Assembly (NCBI RefSeq): GCF_009870125.1
Contig: NC_046683.1
Span: 17,369,001 to 17,433,000, forward strand
Source of the DNA: Drosophila pseudoobscura
Lineage: Eukaryota; Arthropoda; Insecta; Diptera; Drosophilidae
Reading direction: 5' to 3'
DNA: 64,000 nt
The notes under the pieces were generated by a model, which had not been told where the DNA came from, made no database searches, and saw nothing but the letters and a program-made list of their open reading frames with translations. Positions 12,701 to 24,012 of this stretch are shown here, piece after piece. The position numbers and the translations under genes were made by a program. How positions within the stretch are numbered: the stretch's first letter is position 1; every line of letters begins with the position of its first letter.

Positions 12701-15700
12701 TTAGATACGTACTTTAACCAGTTGCAGTTTCTTAAGGTTCTTTCAATCTAAGAACAAGTGTACACAAATCAAATACCTATCATACATGTATAAGTTATGG
12801 GAGCAATTTGAAAGATAATCTTTACCATATGGCTGGGATGGGGGAACGTTGTCTCTGAAAGGGTATCAAAAGTATGTACATATATCTTTTTTTTTACTAT
12901 TTCTTCCTATTTTGTTGTTGTTCCAACAATGCAGCCACCTCCCCATCCATCCACACCCACCCACATCGGTTGTTTTTGTTGTTTTTATGTCGTATATATT
13001 TGCCCAAGTGACCCTGTGAGCCTGTGTGTTTGTGCTATGAGCTGCTGCTGCTGCTGCTGCTTCTTCTTAACTTCATGGTTTCTCTGCCTCTCTTTCTATC
13101 AAATGGATTTGCATAAGTCCACACACATACACACACGCACACATACTTACGCACTGGTATGTATGTCGGTATGTATGTGCTGCGTCGGCGTTCAGTATCA
13201 TAATGACCTTTTTACGGCCATACCACCATTACAACACACACATACACATATGTACGCATACACACAGGCAAACAAACAGTAATAGTATATGTATATGCGT
13301 ACGTAGCGCCGAGTCATGTGCTACGGTATGATGGCAAGGGTGCGGGGGTGTCTTTGGGCTGCTTTAATTTTAGCAGTGACCAAAAAAAAAAAAAGCCAAC
13401 AGCTTTCAGTATTTTCTGCCGGATGTTTTGTTGTTCGTTTCGGTATTTTTTTGTATTGTACCTTCTGTTGCGTTTGCTTACCTTCTCTAGCACCAACAAC
13501 AAATCCGATGGCTTCATTTCGTTCTTCTTGCTTCCCTCCCTTCCAGCGCCGCTAGCCAAATGTTTAACAGTTATCAGATGCGATGCGTACAACTGCTTTG
13601 ACCCAGCAACAGCACCAGCAATCGAACGGTAAAGAGCAAGCAGTGATAGGTGCTAATTTTTGTTGTTTTTGTTCGTGACGTGTTTCGCTCGCTGTTGCAC
13701 TTGACGCTGACGCTGACGTTGACGTTGGCTGTGCTGCTGATCTTCTGCTGCCAGCGCTGTTTCTTCTGGGATTTCCGTAGGCTTCTCTTTCACTTCTTCC
13801 GGTTCTGGCTGTAGCTCTTCATATATACATATATATATCCTCTTGTTCTCCCTTTAGTGTTTCCCCACTAATTCTCCCTCTGCTTCTTTTCGCCTGCTAC
13901 TGCTCTCCTGTCCTGTTCTGTCCTGTCCTGGCCTCCTTCGCTTTATCTCTGCTCGCGTGGTGAGCTTCTTGATGTTGCTGTTGCTTCTTCTGTTGTTCTC
14001 GCTGCTCCTGCTGCTGCTACTGTTTCTTCGCCCGCTGCTGCTGCTGCTGACGCTGACGATACGCTTACAGTTAATCGTGCTGGTGGTTCCGCTACTGTTG
14101 CTTTTTTGCTATTTTCCACATTAATTTCTCTCTGCAACGTCATTCTATATTCAACAGTTTTACAATGAAGGATTCCACCCTTCTCCTTCTGTTTCACTTT
14201 TCAACGTTAGGCAAATTTTCACTTTCTGTTCAGTTTCGTTTTCAGTTTTTGCTCTGCCCAACACTGTCCTGTCTCTCTCCCTCTCTCTCTCTCTCTCTTT
14301 CGCACTTTCTCTACCTTTGGCCGCCCGCTGCCCTTCGGACTCTGTCCGCTGACTTGTCCCCACCGTTCTTTCCCCGCTGTCAATTGGTGTTGTTGGCGCG
14401 CCTTTACCTTCACGTGGCTCACAAACACACACACACGCACTGGCACACACACGAATGCAAAATGCAAATAGATGTACTATTTTTTCACCGTTGCACACGC
14501 ACAAAGTCACACACACAAACAAAAATAATAATATAAAAGCCAACGCCTGCGGTTCTCATTCAACAACAAAATTAAATAATTAACTTAAATATTTTTTTAT
14601 GGCGTTAAAAAAAAAGAATTTTGAACCACGCTTTTATGGTTACTGCGCGGGTACTGGCGGATTGGCCTTTGCTTCTCGCCTCGGTATACGGTGAATGAAT
14701 GGTGGCCAGGTTTTCCGTGTGTATCGCTTTTTTTCCGATGAAGAATAAAGAAAAAAAAATGTGTTCGGTTCGAGTTCTTGTGGCTGCTACTGCTTCTGCT
14801 CCTTCTGCTGGTGTTGCTGCTTCTTCTTCTTTCGCTTTTGGCCTTTGAAAGAGCTTTCGTTACATTGTGTATGGGAGTGTGTATGTGTGTGTGTGTGTGT
14901 GTGTGTAGTTGTGACGGAGCAACGTTGCCAGGCTGCATAGGAGTTGGGAGATAGCATCCACGATCTGGCAACGCCAGCAAACAACTTCCTGCAAGACATA
15001 TTTATTGAAGGTGAAACAATTTCCGCTCCCAGGAGCTCAATATACTGTTTCTCAGTCCGCCTCCCTATCTCCCACTCTCTCTCTGTCTCTCTATGTGCCA
15101 AGCAACCTTTACAAGATCGCTTAACAATGACTCACCTCATACAAATACATCTTGACTTCCTGTATCTATAACAGAGTTTACTCTGCCCAAAAGCTACAAG
15201 TTTCACAACTTTCGATTTCTCCTCTCTGAAGCGCACACACACACTCAAACACAAACACGCGGTCACCGGCGCACACCCCACTCCCGCCCTCTCTTTCCCG
15301 TTCACGCACGAATGTAGGCAATGGAAAGTGCAACCAGAAAGAGCGCAGACGCACAAACTTGACTCCCTCTCTCTCTCTTGCACGTTTGCGTAGGCGTTTG
15401 TACTTTCGCTTTTTGTCCAATGCTTTTAAGTGTGCGACTGTTTGTGTGAGTAAGTAATAGAGTGTGTCGAAAGCCCCTCTTCTCAAGGATATGTACAAGC
15501 ATACACACTCGTAAATGTGTATGTAAATACCCATGTTTCCCCAGAGACCTGATGTTGTACCAGCAGCCAGAGCTGCTCCCGTTATCTGAGTGTATCATGC
15601 AAGAAGCAAGAAGGCCAAGAAGCTTATGCGTCTGCACCTGTTACCACTACCTACCCTTACCCCACTCGCTCTGCTATGCACTCACACGAAAGCACTCTTA

Positions 15701-16894
15701 TCAGCACTCCCCCCCCCCTGCCCTTTATCCCCACAAAAGTTGCAATCTGATTGCCAGCCTTTTGTTGTTACCGTTAACCAATTTACAGTCGGCGCTGCTC
15801 AAAGCCGCTCCATCCCCATCGAATGGAGGAGGGGATAATCGTCCCCGTGCACGATGTGTTTGAGTGGTGCGGTGTGGCGTGGTTGTGGCGTATTCCGCTG
15901 GTTGGCTTGGCCGCTAGATGGCGGTTCTTGTATGCAGATAGATTTCTTTCGTTCTGTTCAGCTGTCGTTCCCCAGGGCGAATATCTCAGATAAAAGAAAA
16001 ATAACTGTGCCATTGGCATTTTTTCTGATGATTTGACGAATTTTTCAGATGCCAGAGCTTCTTCTGCGGGAGTTTCTTTGCTTTTATACAAATAATAATC
16101 CCATGGAAGCAACTTATACGCAAATTTCTATTCAGGTTCAATTCGAGACGAATTTTTGGTAAATTTAGATAAATTATTTGATGTAGAAGTGCAAGTAGAA
16201 GTGCATTAATGTCTTATATTTAGATTCGTATGAAGCTTGAGTATACAGAATTTTGCATGATTTTTCAATGAAGAATAGGTCGTCGGATTCGAAATTTTCA
16301 CTTAAATGAAAATTGTTACAGACAAATCCTTGAGAATTGTTTTAATTAATACAGCCTAAAATATATCATTCCGATTTTAGCTACGGATAGGCAATAAAAG
16401 TCCTTATATGCATAATAAATAGAATACCAATTCGTATGTAATTTCTTTTTGAAATAGTTATCGTTTTTATCTCATTTTGTACATCATATGTACGTTCATA
16501 TGTATGTACATATGTTCTTAGCTTCAATTAGGATCAATGTTAACGGAATTTTCAAAACCTTTTCATCATATAATCAAAGGAATCTCATGAAATGTAGAGT
16601 TTTCTTCATAAACTCGATAATCCTGTTCATGTATTTTTTTCTATGAAAATTTACAATAAAAACATTGTGCTATATATTGTCGTTTCTTCTGTTGAATTAT
16701 TTTGGAAATCTGAGCATTTTGGATCATTGCTTTCTGAAGAAAAACCCTTTGAGGACTCTCTTCAACAGTTGCATAAATTCAAAGGAAACAAAAAGACTGA
16801 GGCTTAAGAGACTAATTTTAAAAAATATTATAAGTTGATGTTTGGGGTTCTTCAGTGCGTTTTTAGACCGAAGAACAGAGTTCAATAAACTTAC
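9704..16894 (-). other. Long first intron of the transporter (inferred)
   Basis: About 7.2 kb lie between the first well-supported transporter exon and a candidate start exon. No conserved coding frame is visible. The region has many simple repeats: CA tract 10190-10203, TC tract near 14275-14298, GT tract 14885-14906, CTG/GCT-rich runs near 13040-13065 and 13970-14050, and a C9 run at 15711-15719. Its low-complexity CT- and CTG-rich parts give long but meaningless frames on both strands. It may hold enhancers; nothing specific can be supported. Confidence 0.45.
12396..12870. mobile_element. Possible decayed repetitive element
   Basis: The stretch begins with GCAGAGAGGGTATTATG and is followed by a CAGACATTTGCTACGCATGC-like line. 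This recalls the 'gcagagggtattat ... aacgca' opening of INE-1-related fly repeats. A GAAAGGGTATCAAAAG sequence near 12856-12871 could be the other edge. Similar AGGGTAT ends mark the element at the left of the window. The identification is by memory of repeat consensus only. Confidence 0.35.
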
Positions 16895-16933
16895 AGCCCC
16901 AGAGGCAGGGGCGCAGTCACACAGACACTCCAT
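16895..16933 (-). CDS. CG12531: Candidate start exon of the transporter
   Basis: An ATG at 16933 opens a 39-base frame encoding MECLCDCAPASGA and stops at a good donor (GCT/GTAAGT) in phase 0. That is exactly the phase needed by the exon that begins at 9703 with [17 protein letters not shown] lies about 70 bases upstream on the same strand. With this exon the protein would be 821 residues. No sequence homology supports these 13 residues, so another upstream exon remains possible. Confidence 0.4.
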
Positions 16934-17002
16934 CCACGATCGCGGCACATGTAACGTTCGTTATACGAATTTGAATTCTGTACATCTTGCTGTGGCCACC
17001 AG

Positions 17003-17008
17003 TTTATA
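17003..17008 (-). promoter_or_regulatory. TATA box upstream of candidate transporter start exon
   Basis: TTTATA on the plus strand reads TATAAA on the minus strand. A start of transcription 25-30 bases downstream would fall near 16975, giving a short leader before the ATG at 16933. Its role depends on the start exon being right. Confidence 0.3.
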
Positions 17009-20000
17009 GCTCTTCGGATCGGTTCGGCTCAGTTCGGTACTGTTCCGATCCCTAGCCTACGATTGTTAATATGCCGTTTTTAAAAATAGCAACTATAAAT
17101 CTTATATACTCGTCGCTGGCGTCGTCATTGGTTGGCATACAACGTTCGCTGAAACGTTCCCCCGTCTATGTTCGACGTTGAACGTTCAACGTTCGACGTT
17201 CGACGATCTCTAGAGGAGATACAAAAAACTGGCTGTTCTTGCAAGAGCATCGGCGCCCATGTGAATCCGCCACATGCATTCACTCATCTGTCCATCTGCC
17301 AGTCCGTCGGTCCCCGTACACATGTTTGTGTCTGCGTGAAACTATCGAAACTAATGTTACTTAAGTTGCCATTGGCGGGGGTGGGGGGAGGGGGAGATCT
17401 TACAGTCCGTGTTGAAAGCATCAGACCCAGATACAGCTACAGATACAAATGCAGATACAGCTACAGATACAAATACAGATACAGATACAGTTACAGATGC
17501 AGACATACAGATTCAGAGTCAGACATACAGCCATACAGCCACGATCGTGACGGAGGCAAAGGCAAAGGCAAAGACGAAGACGATGCCGGGTCGGGTCGGG
17601 GTGGCGGTGGCCCGGACGGCAACTACACAACGGAGCGTAAGCAATGTTAACGAGTGAAAAATCAAGAAAATTTTAGTTCTAAAAATAACCCCTGTACTCA
17701 TTTTCGTTTCAAAACGGAAAGCGGCCGACATTCAGAGCAGCGGAATATAACGAGAAACGACCAAAAACCAATAGCTATAAAACGCAAAGATACTGAGATG
17801 CTTACACTCTGCACAATGGCCCCAGATACAGATACATGCAGCAGAAAAAGAAACTTGGCACGGTCAATGAGGGAATGAGGGAATAAATACATTAATCTTA
17901 TACTATATATTACTCACATATGTGTTTACGATTGAATAGTATACACAAAATGGTAACAAGTCCGATAAAGGGAATAACTCTATAAGTTAGCGATAAGCAA
18001 ATATCTCAGAGTCATAGGCTTAGCTCGAAACATCAGAGGTATTACAATTAAATGATCTAAAGTAATTTGAAACAAAATGTACTTTCTCTATTCGTAGACC
18101 ACAAAGGTTTAAGTTTTAAAGATCAATATTAAATAGGTAATATTCTAAAAAAATGATTTTCAAAATTCAAGAATGAAAAAACATTACTTAGAATATATTT
18201 TTCAAGTTTCAAAGTTAAATAAATAATTGGAAGGAGGTCAAAACTAATTCCTTATCTAAGAAAAACGATAATCATAAAAGAAACGATACGTTCGAATCAT
18301 CTTCTGTGAAGAGCTGTCCTTTTCAAATGATAAGCAACTATTTTAACAGAATTCATAGTCTCTAATATTCATCTCCAGATTTATTCCTTCCTGTAACCAA
18401 GGAACCAGGCACTAGATCTTAACCCAACTATACGTTATAAATATATAAATATGTGTGCCCGAAGAGAGTAGTTCGCCTCTTACTAGCCTCTCGATCCGCA
18501 GTCGAGTCGAGTCTACGGGCGAGCTAACCAACCAAACTGCAGTGATAGCTCATTTGGCCAGAGATAACCCCGCCTAACATTGTTTTGGGGGGTACAGAGA
18601 TTATCGTAACTACGCTCAGAACTCGCATAGAGAGCGGGATGAGAAAGAGAGAGAAAGAGCGGCAGAGAGGCAGATTGGTGATCATTTTTTTGGATTCAAA
18701 TACTTTTTGAAAAGCAATCGGAATAGGAAGCAAGTATACAACGAATAGTATTTCCATTTACAAGGCGCTCCAGATCTGAGGTCTGTACCCGACGAGAGCA
18801 CAGCACAAAAGATGAACAGAAATTACGAACCGAACAGAATTATACCAAGTATAACGAAAATTAGTCCCAAAGAGAGTGGGCAACGAGAAATCGTAAGGCG
18901 AACCGCATAGTACGGATGCAGATACAGATACATACACTTATTTTGGATTACAAATAGAATACGATCGTTGCCAGTCTCTTTGTCTGTATGCGAGTATCTT
19001 ACATATATTTTTGTATGTGTGTGTGGTACAAATACATTTGTACGTATGTTCTAAAAATTAAAAATAACGGTGGGGCCATGAGTAAAAGTTGTACGCCACA
19101 TCCACATCCCCATCCCCATCCCCATCCAAATTCACCGTTCAACGATCTCAACGCTCCCAAACGAAAGTCAAACGATTTCAAAAGTCATTAGAGCATTCTC
19201 CATGGATTCAGCGATCGGTAGATCGTGAATCCAAGCAATAGCCGCCACAAAATAATCAATGAAAATCGCCAGACACACGCATGGAAGAGGGATGGAGGCG
19301 GAAAGGCGACATAGAGGTGTCAAAGGTGCGAAACGAGACCCCAAGACAAAATAACGATTGGTTGGCAAAGCGAGGCCGCCTGTAATTTTATTTTATGTAT
19401 AAACATTTGCCCGATCGACGATCGCTCACCATGCATACATCAGCATCTACTTATCTATATACTCGTAAATACGTACTCTACCTACTAATTCCTTACCTAC
19501 TCGATTCCATTTGGATAACGTTGGGAACTTTGCTCACGCCCAGTCACTTAAAAGGATCCATATATTGTTATATCATCGGTTTGAGTTTCTAAGAACGATA
19601 TTTGTTGATATTTTACCGCATCCTGTGTGTTCCTTGAGAAGATCTTCCGAATCGAAAGCTGGCTTTGAATTGTTCTAACTTTCGTCTGTTTTAATGTTAA
19701 AATCCTGTTTGACTGTTCCCCTCTTTAGTCGTGATCGTACATATATGTACATATGTATGTCTTTTAGAAATGTCGCTTGAATCATGATCATTATATGGAT
19801 ATATGATCACAATGATGTTCCATTTCTAAGCTGGTCATTAATCATAACTATGTTTGTATATGTATTCCAAGAAAAATTAAGTTTTCGTATTAATCACGAA
19901 CATTATATTTAAACAAATATGTATTATCCTGTCGGATCAATAATGTTCCTTTTAATCGTGATCTTTCATAGGATTCTACTCTTTCTATTCGTTCTACTAG

Positions 20001-22690
20001 GTGTTCCACTTGAATCTTTATCAGAATGTTTTTGTGCATGTATCCAATAGGATAAGTGGATCTGTTGAATTATCTTCCACTTCAAAGCTGTATATATACA
20101 GTTAATACTATTTTAGACGATCTAATTCTCTTTAAATGTTTTCCGACGAATCATTATCATTATGTCTGATCCATTCTGCGATCATCCTTTTGTGAAGTTA
20201 TTGAGGTTTGCTTCATGATGGCTAGAGGAATATACTCGTATACATACGAGTATTGTATCCTGCTAAATCCATGTATGTATGTACAATGTATCTCGAGCTG
20301 TGGTTCATCATCGCTCGACGCTGCCCAAAGATCATCAACCCAATAGTCAGAATGGAAAACAGTTCGGATCCACTTGGGGTGCCTCTACTGCATACTTTGA
20401 TCTATTTTTAGGCTACGATTTTTCCCATTTGGCCGATCATACATCCCTGGTCCCTGGTCCCTGGTCCCTAGCCCTAGCCCTAGCCCCACCCCCAGCGCGC
20501 GTACACACACACACCTACATATGATCAGAGAGAGAGAGAGAATGAGAGATTGCTAAGGGAGATGCACCGCTGCTTTTGCTGTTCCTGAAGTAGGAATCGG
20601 AATCGGAATCGGAGTAACTGTTTCCCCTGCTCTTATGGCTGAGAGATTGTTGGAATTGGAATCTCAGAGATTCTGGCAGCCCGCAGTCGTCTCTTCTCTG
20701 CCCGATTCTATAAGTAGCGGTTCATACATACATATGTATTTATGTATATTTATATACTCTCACGCACACGTATGAATGCGCAACACATGTGCAAGAGAGC
20801 ACCAGCAGTGTAGAAGCAGTGCCGTACCGCCTCTTCTCCTCATCTCCCTCTCCCTCGCGCAATCTACTAAGTTAGAGCAGGCAGCACCGAAAGAAAGAGG
20901 AGAGTGCTTGTGGTCGGACCGAGCGTGCGGCGGCGTCTTCGTCCGCCTAACGACCGTAGCACCATGTGAATGTGTGTGCTGGTGTGTGCACATGTGCGCT
21001 CGAGTGTACGTTTGTGTGTGTGTGCACTCGACCGCCGTTAGTATCGACTACGGGATCGCCACGAAAAAGTTCAGTTTCAGTTTCGTTGTTGTTTGGTTTG
21101 GTTAGTTTTTAGTTGGCTAGTTGGATCAAGACAACGCATACTCCTACATCGATCGGATCAATACCCCCCTTACGATAGTCCCCCAGCCCCAGTCCCCCCT
21201 ATCAGATGCAAGCGAATTGCAATTGCAATCCAACATGTTTGAGTGAAAGACTCTAAGAAAGTGCGCGTGAGTGTGTGGTGGGGATAAAAAGGAAGCTCGT
21301 GAGTGGAGTACCGCTAACTAAAGCGAATTGGGGATATGGAATACAGTGCCCGTATATAAAGATACACACAAAAGACAAACTGCACCCGTACAGCTCCAAG
21401 CGAAGGCAATCAAATGTGCGTGAGTGAACCGAAGCGAGTTTGTCAATGGAGGATCGAACTTTAGCGAATGCAAAAAAGTACGTTTGAGGTCGTGAAGAAC
21501 CTGGAATTGAAAGACCGTGAGCCGTCAGTGCAGGAGGATCGTGACCGTAAGACCGTAAGAGCGCGCGTAAGGCAGGGACAAGCGGCAAAAGCCCAGTGTC
21601 TAACAGCAGATGCACAGTACATACATATGCAAGTACATTGTACAGCTATACAAGTACATTTGTATGTACAATGGTATAAACAGGGGCACATGTGCATATA
21701 ATTTTTTTGTGATTTATTTTTGTAGCTGTTCTGTTTCTTTTTTTTTTGTTTTTTGTCGACTCTGCTGCCCGTGTCCGTAGCCGATGAGCCGCCGTCTGAG
21801 GCTAAAAGGTTAACTTCTAAATATTAATAGTCGTGTCGGGGTTTGTTGTCAACAACGAAATAACGAAATCCGAGTAACACCAACACCAACCACAACAACA
21901 ACAGCAACAAAGACAACAGAAAAACAACAACAACAAAGAAGTACACAAGTACAAAAATCGCCTTTATTCGCCCGTTTATTCCCTTTTCAGTTGTTTTTTC
22001 TTTTTAGTCTCCGTCTCTGTCTCTGATTCAGTTTTGGTGTTCTGTTTTTCTGTTTTCTGTTTTCGGTTTTGTGTGTTTATTCTTTTTTTGCTGCAAGTGC
22101 GATTTCTGATGTTCTCTTCCGTTCCATTCCATTCGCGGTGTCATTTTTGTAGGCCGAAAAGTGCATTAAATAGCCGTTACTTGTGGTTACCGCAAAGAAC
22201 CGTTTTACCAATTTTGAAATGCCAATGCCGCTAGACAAAAGCATCAAGGAGAAGAGGAACACTGCATCAACAGTGGCAGGAGCCGCCATTACAAGATAAA
22301 TTGGGGAACCATTTAAAAGCGTAAAGCCCGTACACACACACAAACACACACAGATAAAAACAGATAAAGATAAAGAGAGCAAATAAGAAGAGATCTCAGC
22401 GTAACGCCTACGGCAGCAAAAACGGGTGGGTGGCAGGAGGAAGGAGGAGCAACGAAAAAGCTGCTGACTACAACAAAAATTCTCAAATGGTAAGCAAAGA
22501 TGAATGAAGTGAGCAGAAGAGAGAGCAAAACAGAGAGCAAAATACGGTGTGCGAGAAAGAGAGAGATACATGAGCAAGAGAGAGGATTCTGAGAGAGCCA
22601 TTTAAAGATCGGTTCGGTTCGGACAGGAATGCTAGAAAATCCAATGCCAAATACAGTTGCAGTTGCATTTTCAGTTACAGTTGCAGTTGC
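17009..22690. other. Intergenic region with simple repeats
   Basis: About 5.7 kb between the divergent transporter and trihelix genes. No frame shows conserved protein features. Visible structure: CAGATA-type repeats at 17428-17545, repeated CCCCATC units near 19102-19125, TCCCTGG and CCCTAG units near 20450-20485, GGAATC units near 20594-20614, a GA tract near 20525-20542, and CAGTT(G/A) units near 22655-22697. The inward-facing promoters of both genes probably lie at the edges. Long noncoding transcripts cannot be excluded. Confidence 0.45.
17428..17545. repeat. CAGATA-type hexanucleotide tandem repeat
   Basis: Roughly twenty imperfect six-base units (CAGATA, CAGCTA, CAAATA, CAGTTA variants) run in tandem. 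They produce a Thr/Asp-rich or Tyr/Arg-rich translation with no biological meaning. It is a degenerate microsatellite and should vary in length between individuals. Confidence 0.7.
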
Positions 22691-22700
22691 AGTTTCAGGG

Positions 22701-22707
22701 TATAAAA
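22701..22707 (+). promoter_or_regulatory. TATA box upstream of trihelix gene
   Basis: TATAAAA follows a run of CAGTT(G/A) units. A start of transcription about 30 bases downstream (near 22730) would leave a short leader before the candidate ATG at 22768. A tiny upstream frame (ATG CAT GCA CAT TAA) may be included if transcription starts slightly earlier. Confidence 0.35.
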
Positions 22708-22767
22708 CGGAGATTGGGATCGCCGATCTATGCATGCACATTAATGTGATATATAATACGTTCCGTA

Positions 22768-22797
22768 ATGATGGCCGAAAACTGCTTGGACTTTGAC
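22768..22797 (+). CDS. Candidate start exon of the trihelix gene
   Basis: Two consecutive ATGs open a ten-residue frame, MMAENCLDFD, that reaches a donor GAC/GTGGGT in phase 0. The next exon (24013) starts with GAG in phase 0 after a clean acceptor, so the join is in frame. A TATA box lies 61 bases upstream of the exon start. The donor is not the strongest form and there is no homology evidence, so this remains a proposal. Confidence 0.4.
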
Positions 22798-24012
22798 GTG
22801 GGTTAGTCATACTCGTATTTCTCAGAAATAACCATGAGATGACTGATCTTCAACCAATCAGATGTACGAACGTACATACATACTATGCGTATGTAGATCT
22901 ATGTATACATACATATGCACACATATGTTTACTCTAAAAGATATTCCGAAAAACAGTGCATGACATTTCGCTGAAAATTGTCAGATAAGAAACTACCAAT
23001 TTCCCAACAATTTGGATTTTTAGTGAATTTCAATTCGGCTTCAAAGCGATTTTTTTTGCTATTTTTTTTTTTTTGTTAAAACACAAAAAAAATAAAAAAC
23101 GGGCGTTTTACCAGGAGCCACATTAAATGATAGAGAAGTACACTGTTCAATTTAACATTTTTAAATGATAAAAATAAAAAATAGTAAACTTGGTTCAGTA
23201 GGAAATAACAAACTTGATTAATTTTTAAATTTGCTCTATTTATTTATATTATTTTATATCGCTCAGACAGTAGGATATAGTTTGATTCTATTAAGGTTAT
23301 CTGAGTTACAGTCAAGGGTATTTTAAATAAAATACTCTCTAGAAATAAAAAGGGATTTCATTTCCTTCAAGGCTGTTTCCCTTCGATCGATTGTACCCAT
23401 AAGGATCTATGTAATTTTATAATCAGATCGATTATACGATAATTTTCGGTCGTATATTTTAAAGTTTCTGAAATGCTTTCTCTTTTACATGCAAATAAAA
23501 ATGTTTTCCACATTTGTTGAATGCAAAATAAGTACAGAAATACGGAGATACAACCTTATAAAGTGTGTATCTACTACATTCCAGAAATGTCTGATTTGGG
23601 GAGGTTCCCATTTCAGCGACATGTAGTGCCTTACTCATAATACAACACCATACATACCATTTTCGGCAGATATAACAGATTTATGTCAAAACATTCAAAG
23701 ATAAAGGCTAGTGGAATCCAATAGTTGAAGATATTGAAATCTGAAAATACCACACTTAAATCCGATCCGACACAATATGTTTGATTTCAGTGATAGAAGG
23801 GATCCACAAGGGATCCTATAACCAACCAGTAATATTTGAACCATTAGTTTGATTAGTAAGAAGGCAGAATAGCTCTCTTTTATACTATATAGAAATAATC
23901 TATAAACCCGAACAATCCTTGGAAAATCGGAGATCAAATCATTTATTATTATTGTAAAAGTGCAAGCAATAACCAATCCTCACCATCGATCACCGATCAC
24001 CGGTCTTTACAG
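22798..24012 (+). other. First intron of the trihelix gene (inferred)
   Basis: AT-rich non-coding DNA with T and A homopolymer runs (23050-23100). It ends in a good acceptor, TTTACAG at 24006-24012. No other feature is visible. Confidence 0.4.

Noticed and set aside
14160-15400. Several long frames on both strands in the transporter intron
   Set aside because: All arise from TC, GT and CTG simple repeats read in different frames, with Arg-Glu or Ser-Leu repeats and no shared domain.
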